Source: Adineta steineri
Taxonomy: Eukaryota; Rotifera; Eurotatoria; Adinetida; Adinetidae
Length of the DNA stretch: 64,000 nt
Assembly: GCA_905250115.1 (NCBI GenBank)
Contig: CAJNOI010000024.1
Location: forward strand, 628,130 to 692,129
Direction: 5' to 3'
Below, piece after piece: positions 59,749 through 64,000 of this stretch. The notes under the pieces were generated by a model, which saw nothing but the letters and a program-made list of their open reading frames with translations, did no database searches and had not been told where the DNA came from. The translations under genes and the position numbers were made by a program. The number at the start of each line of letters is the position of its first letter. The first letter of the stretch is position 1.

Positions 59749-60605
59749 TTAATTTGTTTCCTGTTCAAATTGAGACCATGCTTCATTAAGTTCAACAAAG
59801 ATTAATTTTGCTAGGGGTTCATTTGGATCACCACGAAGCTTTAGAATGAGAAAAATAAAATAAAATATAGAAACTAAAATCAATTTCATTTACTTTATCC
59901 GGATGAATATGAAGTACTGCTTTTCGATAAACTTTTTTAACTTGATCAGGTGTTAATAAATCATGCATATGACATCCACCCCATGTACATTCAGGCCATG
60001 TTACATTTGTTAATGAACATAATAATGCTCGAATATTTCTCTTTTTTCCTTCAGTCCATTCTCGAACCTATTTTTATTTATGAAAAATAAATTCAAATAT
60101 TAATTATTCAAACATACTCTAAGAACATCTGGATCAAGATCTTTAGCTAATTCAGCTTTACGAATATCACCAATAGCTGCTGTACCTTGTCGTGCTTTAG
60201 AACCAAAATCCGACATTCCAGCTTGTTGTTGAACTAATGTATCAAAATCAAGTTTTGATGCTTGAGGACGAGCTGATGTCGATGTTGTTGTTTGTGATGG
60301 TGGTGGTGGATTGGGTTTCATTGGATCTATAAATAAAATAGAAAGTTGAAATCTATTCTACTTCATTTGTTGGTCAAGAAAAATGACTAGTCTTTTCAAA
60401 ATTCTTACTTGATTGTTGCTGTTGTTGGGGTGGTGGTGGTGTTGGTGTTGGATTAGGTCTATTTGCTATATTAATATTATAATTTGGAATTGATGTTGTT
60501 GATGTTGGTGGTGTATTATGCAATTTTGTTGCAGCTAAAATATCCAAATAGAAAAAAAAATATGGAACGCTTCACGATTTTGCGTGTCATCCTTGCGCAG
60601 GGGCC

Positions 60606-60637
<32 letters not shown>

Positions 60638-63112
60638 TTATATGTCCCACCGAAGTGAGGACGATAATCTAACTCTTTCCTTTCCTTATATACTGAACTC
60701 ATTGATAGAGAAACAGAACGGTGAATGAATAGTGGCATTAACATTAAGCGACATCTATATCAAGGAAATTAAGATACATACCAGCAGCTTGTTTTGCAGC
60801 AAGACTTTCATTACTTGATGTTTTTTGTGTTGGTGTTGCTGTTGATGTTGCAAATAAATCTTTAAATGGATCTAAACGATTAATATTTTGATTTGAAGAA
60901 GATTTTGTTTCAGTTTTATGAATATTTATTGCTTGAATAGGTACTGGTAATACTGTTTCTGATGCATTTCGATGTAATATTGGTTTATCTAATGGCATTG
61001 AATTAAAATCTACACCAAGTAAATCTGTTGTTTTTATAGATTGTGATGGTAGTTGTGGTGGTGGTACAGAAAAATTTGATGGAGTATCCATATGTAAATT
61101 AAATAAATCATTCTGTGCACTTGTTAATAAAGTTGGTTGTGATGGAAAATGATTTGTTGTATCATCACCCATTATATCAAGAAGAGTACCGACTGCTATG
61201 TCATCATTCGTTTGTAATTCTTGTTTGAATGGAGGAGGATTTGATTCATTTTGCTGTTCTAGAAATGGATTAGTGACTATATTTGTTTGTGGTGTTGGAG
61301 ATGCACGACGATTGATTTGAGGTGAAGATGGATTGCTAACATTGGTAACTGGTTGACTAATATTAAGGTTATTGGATTGCATAGTTGATGAAGATTCAGA
61401 TGTATAAGTTCCACGATAATGATAACCATCACCTAAATATTAAAATTATCAAGTAGATTTTGTTGTAAATTGAAATGAAAAGGACTACATTAAATAATAC
61501 AACAGAAATTCTTACCACTTGTAATTTTATATCGTTTTTCTATAAAGTTTTAGTTCGAAAATTTATGTTGTTAGTATAAAAAAAAGAAATATATTTACCA
61601 TATTCTTCAATAGTCTGACGAAATTCAATTTCATCTTTAAATAAACATTGCGGTTTTTTAAGTGTAGTATCTAATAGTTTAGAAAGAATGTCTTGTTCAT
61701 TTGATGCTGGTTTCTTTGATGGTGTTGTATCAAGTGTCACACGAAATGACGGAGGATATTTTTCCGTATGTTCAATACCATCCAGTTCATATCTAACAAA
61801 AAAATACATATTAAAAATTCCTAGAATTTAAATTTTTATTCTTACCTTGAATAAGACAATTCGGAATGATTTAAAGAACAAAAATTTGAATTAATTGTTA
61901 ATTGACATATTTGAATACCACCATCCTAGAAGAAATTTATGATTAATCGTTTTGGAAATATATAAAATCTTATAAACATGCGAGACACTTGTCTCCAGAG
62001 GACAGGTATCTCCTGAAAAGCCGTCCGTAGAAATAAGCATGTGTCTATTCTTTCAATCAATATCCACATCCTAATGATCAAGATTAAATAGGAAAACGAA
62101 ACATACATGTGCTTGAAATGATAATCCAACTGGCGCATGTAATACATGAATTGTAAGATCACCATTAAATGGAATATTAATTGGAATAAGACAAACACCA
62201 TCTGTTGCCGTAAATACTCTAAAGAAAAATCATTTAGATACAAACTAAAAGAAAGAAAATCTCGATTCTTACCGAAGTTTATTTGGATCTTGATATGTTG
62301 AAAAAATCTTTTTATTATCTTGATTAAAAACATCAATATATGGACGACAACCGTTTCTAAACAAAATCCAAAATATACGATAAAAAGTTTTTTTCAAAAC
62401 AAACCTTTCTCGATTAAATAATGGTACAGGTGATAAATTAATTGTTTTGATAACTAATTCAGTAAAATGTGGTCTTTCAATAGTACCAAATGATAAATCA
62501 CATAGATATTGGATATATCTATAAAGAAAATTAGTTCGTTTTCTCTCGTTAAAAAATCTAAATCTAAAACCTTTTTTGTGACATTGTTAATAAAGGATGT
62601 GCACAACGACGTGCTTCATAATATCGAACAATATGATCAACTTGTTGAAATATTCCATGATATGCAATTAATGAACATGCTGCAAATGCTATTTGATTTC
62701 TTCCATCCTATTTAAAAATTTGATTTTCTATTTAAATTAGAAGAAAAAAAAGAAAATATTTCTTACAGCACAATGAATAACAGCTGTATTTGATGGTGAT
62801 TCAAGCAGAAATGAACTAACTTTTTGACAAAAACATAATACATCAATTAAACGTGGTGAATGTTTTTCATCAGCTAGTGGTAAATCAATAACCTAGATTA
62901 GAATAATTCGGATTAATAAATATAAAATTTAACAAAAAGCAACAAACTTTATTATGAAATATTTCTTTGCGGTATGTTGGATGATTACGATGTTGTTGAT
63001 CAAGTGAAAATAACATATATGATTGTGAGTGTTTCGTATCAAGTAAATCACGAATTAATTCAGCTGATTGACGACCCGATATTTCAGATGGATTATCGCG
63101 GGGTGTAGACAT
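59749..63112 (-). CDS. DNAJC6/GAK: Auxilin/GAK-type clathrin-uncoating co-chaperone, possibly 5'-partial
   Basis: Recruits Hsc70 to clathrin coats. In order: PTEN-like domain ([37 protein letters not shown]), C2 domain ([35 protein letters not shown] strand, FRVTLD), a long Pro/Ser/Asn linker with DLLGVDF and DPFKDLF clathrin/adaptor-binding motifs, and a C-terminal J domain ([52 protein letters not shown]) with the essential HPD. The phosphatase loop HCADGRNQ lacks the Arg position of active enzymes, as in the human proteins. The first exon reads MSTPRDN after TTTTAG|TA; since human auxilin reads VMSFPLDN here, this may be an internal exon, with N-terminal exons (perhaps a GAK kinase domain) beyond 64000. 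An intron at about 60540-60780 contains the U6 gene. Confidence 0.9.
60551..60559 (-). terminator. Pol III T-run terminator of U6
   Basis: A run of nine T on the minus strand begins at the U6 3' end; such runs stop RNA polymerase III and supply the oligo-U tail of U6. Confidence 0.85.
60556..60662 (-). ncRNA. U6: U6 spliceosomal snRNA
   Basis: The minus strand reads GTCCTCACTTCGGTGGGAC (5' stem-loop with UUCG), then ATATAATAAAATTGGAACGA, then ATACAGAGAAGATTAGCATG with the ACAGAG box that pairs with the 5' splice site and the catalytic AGC triad, then GCCCCTGCGCAAGGATGACA and CGCAAAATCGTGAAGCGTTC. Apart from the 5' loop and a few bases it equals metazoan U6, and its 107-nt length is the usual one. 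A T-run follows. It is nested in an intron of auxilin on the same strand. A 69-codon open frame across it is spurious. Confidence 0.97.
60687..60694 (-). promoter_or_regulatory. TATA box of the U6 gene
   Basis: TATATAAG is found 25-32 bases upstream of the U6 5' end, the spacing used by RNA polymerase III type 3 promoters. A proximal sequence element would be expected near 60710-60735, where no consensus can be judged without other rotifer U6 genes. Confidence 0.75.
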
Positions 63113-64000
63113 TACTAAAATATAAAGATAATAAGCAAGTATATATTAATTGTAGTCATAGGCTTGAAACATTAAGTATATTAGATGTTGTATCATCTGT
63201 GTCAAGAGTTCGTAAGTTGTATTCAATATAAATTGAATATAGTTTTGGAAAATGGAGAGTGCGGCAGATGTATAAAACAAAATATAACGACAACTGTTTT
63301 AAAGAAGATCATAAAGTTTTTTTTTTCATGAGTGAGGTGGGTAGAATGATTAATTTTATCTGATTGAGTAAGTTTTATTATTTCACATAGTGCGAATATC
63401 ATGTCTACGCAATAAAATATTTTAAGATAAGTTTCTCTTGATCAATTGTTACTAATTCGTCCGACCAAAAAAAATTCAAATTTTTCTACGGAGAGAAAAG
63501 CAAATTTTGCCTGGGACATATCCTTCTTCTAAATGAGAGAGATTGCTCTAAATATATATTCATTTCTTAGATACCATTGTATCTTGTATAATAAGGTTAA
63601 AAGAAACGGTACAAAATAAAGTAATAATAATTGATTAAGATCAGAATATACATTGTCACAATCGATTAAAGAAAAATCAGATAGGCAATAATGTAATTAT
63701 TTCTTTCGATGACTAATCTTAATCCGATTTTTAAATGTTAAGAAATACGATATCTCGATTTGAAATGAATGATACTGATAAGAACCCCATTCTTTATAAA
63801 TATTGATCGTAGACAGAATACATCTTAAATCTATACAACGCGGGGTTATAAGAATGAATTTGAATATAATAGAAGCAGATACTATGAAATAACTCGACTC
63901 AATAGGGTAAGAAGGAGCTGCTGTAATTCATTTCTGTAATAATAGTAAGTTCTATCGATCAGAAAGTAGGACTTACCGATTACTTTTGTTGAAATATAAC
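63113..64000. other. AT-rich sequence, intron of auxilin/GAK or spacer
   Basis: No coding exon was recognised on either strand. If the exon ending at 63112 is internal, this is an intron of at least 890 bp and the true start lies outside the window. Confidence 0.5.

Noticed and set aside
60535..60744. 69-codon minus frame
   Set aside because: It is a translation of the U6 snRNA gene and its promoter.
1..64000. CRISPR arrays, operons with ribosome binding sites, prophage or bacterial genes
   Set aside because: Spliced eukaryotic genes throughout; no array of regularly spaced direct repeats except the 36-bp minisatellite, which has no spacers.
1..64000. tRNA and rRNA genes
   Set aside because: No cloverleaf with matching A and B boxes was recognised by eye; a tRNAscan run would settle it.

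Overview
The window is AT-rich nuclear DNA from a small invertebrate animal, most likely a bdelloid rotifer (Adineta/Rotaria/Philodina type). I infer this from metazoan-only genes (Na,K-ATPase beta, PAM, KLHL20, UBAP1, auxilin/GAK, GPCRs), many 50-65 bp GT-AG introns, dense packing on both strands, divergent single-exon GPCRs, and start codons that sit just after splice-acceptor-like sequences, as expected in a phylum with spliced-leader trans-splicing. The species was not proven.

Layout, left to right: ethanolamine kinase (-); an orphan membrane protein with a jelly-roll-like tail (+); a divergent GPCR (+); an STK33-like kinase (-); HDDC2 5'-deoxynucleotidase (+); a UBAP1-like ESCRT-I subunit (+); Na,K-ATPase beta (-); a second GPCR (+); a peroxiredoxin-like 2 protein (-); bifunctional peptidylglycine alpha-amidating monooxygenase PAM (+), followed in tandem by a membrane-anchored PHM-only paralogue (+); KLHL20 (-); a small two-TM orphan (+); a fatty acid hydroxylase (+); a mitochondrial-leader orphan (+); TMEM87 (-); COX4 (+); PIG-T (+); prolyl endopeptidase (+); TYW2 (+); a degenerate LRAT/NC-like protein (-); a Cys-containing single-pass orphan (+); a membrane-anchored glutaredoxin (-); a zinc/coiled-coil orphan (+); and auxilin/GAK (-), which has a U6 snRNA gene nested in one intron and may continue past the right edge.

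Spacers and oversized introns are AT-rich and carry several short terminal-inverted-repeat elements. Some have recognisable 8-bp target-site duplications (hAT-like MITEs), and there is also a 36-bp tandem repeat with a dispersed copy. These insertions partly explain why a few introns are 0.5-1 kb while most are about 60 bp.

The strongest points for follow-up are the PHM-only paralogue, which keeps all the copper ligands but has lost the substrate-carboxylate arginine and the whole PAL half; the U6 gene with its TATA box and T-run inside auxilin; the MITE set; and the recurrent acceptor-next-to-ATG pattern. The genes are mostly unrelated housekeeping and signalling genes; the only functional cluster is the PAM/PHM pair.
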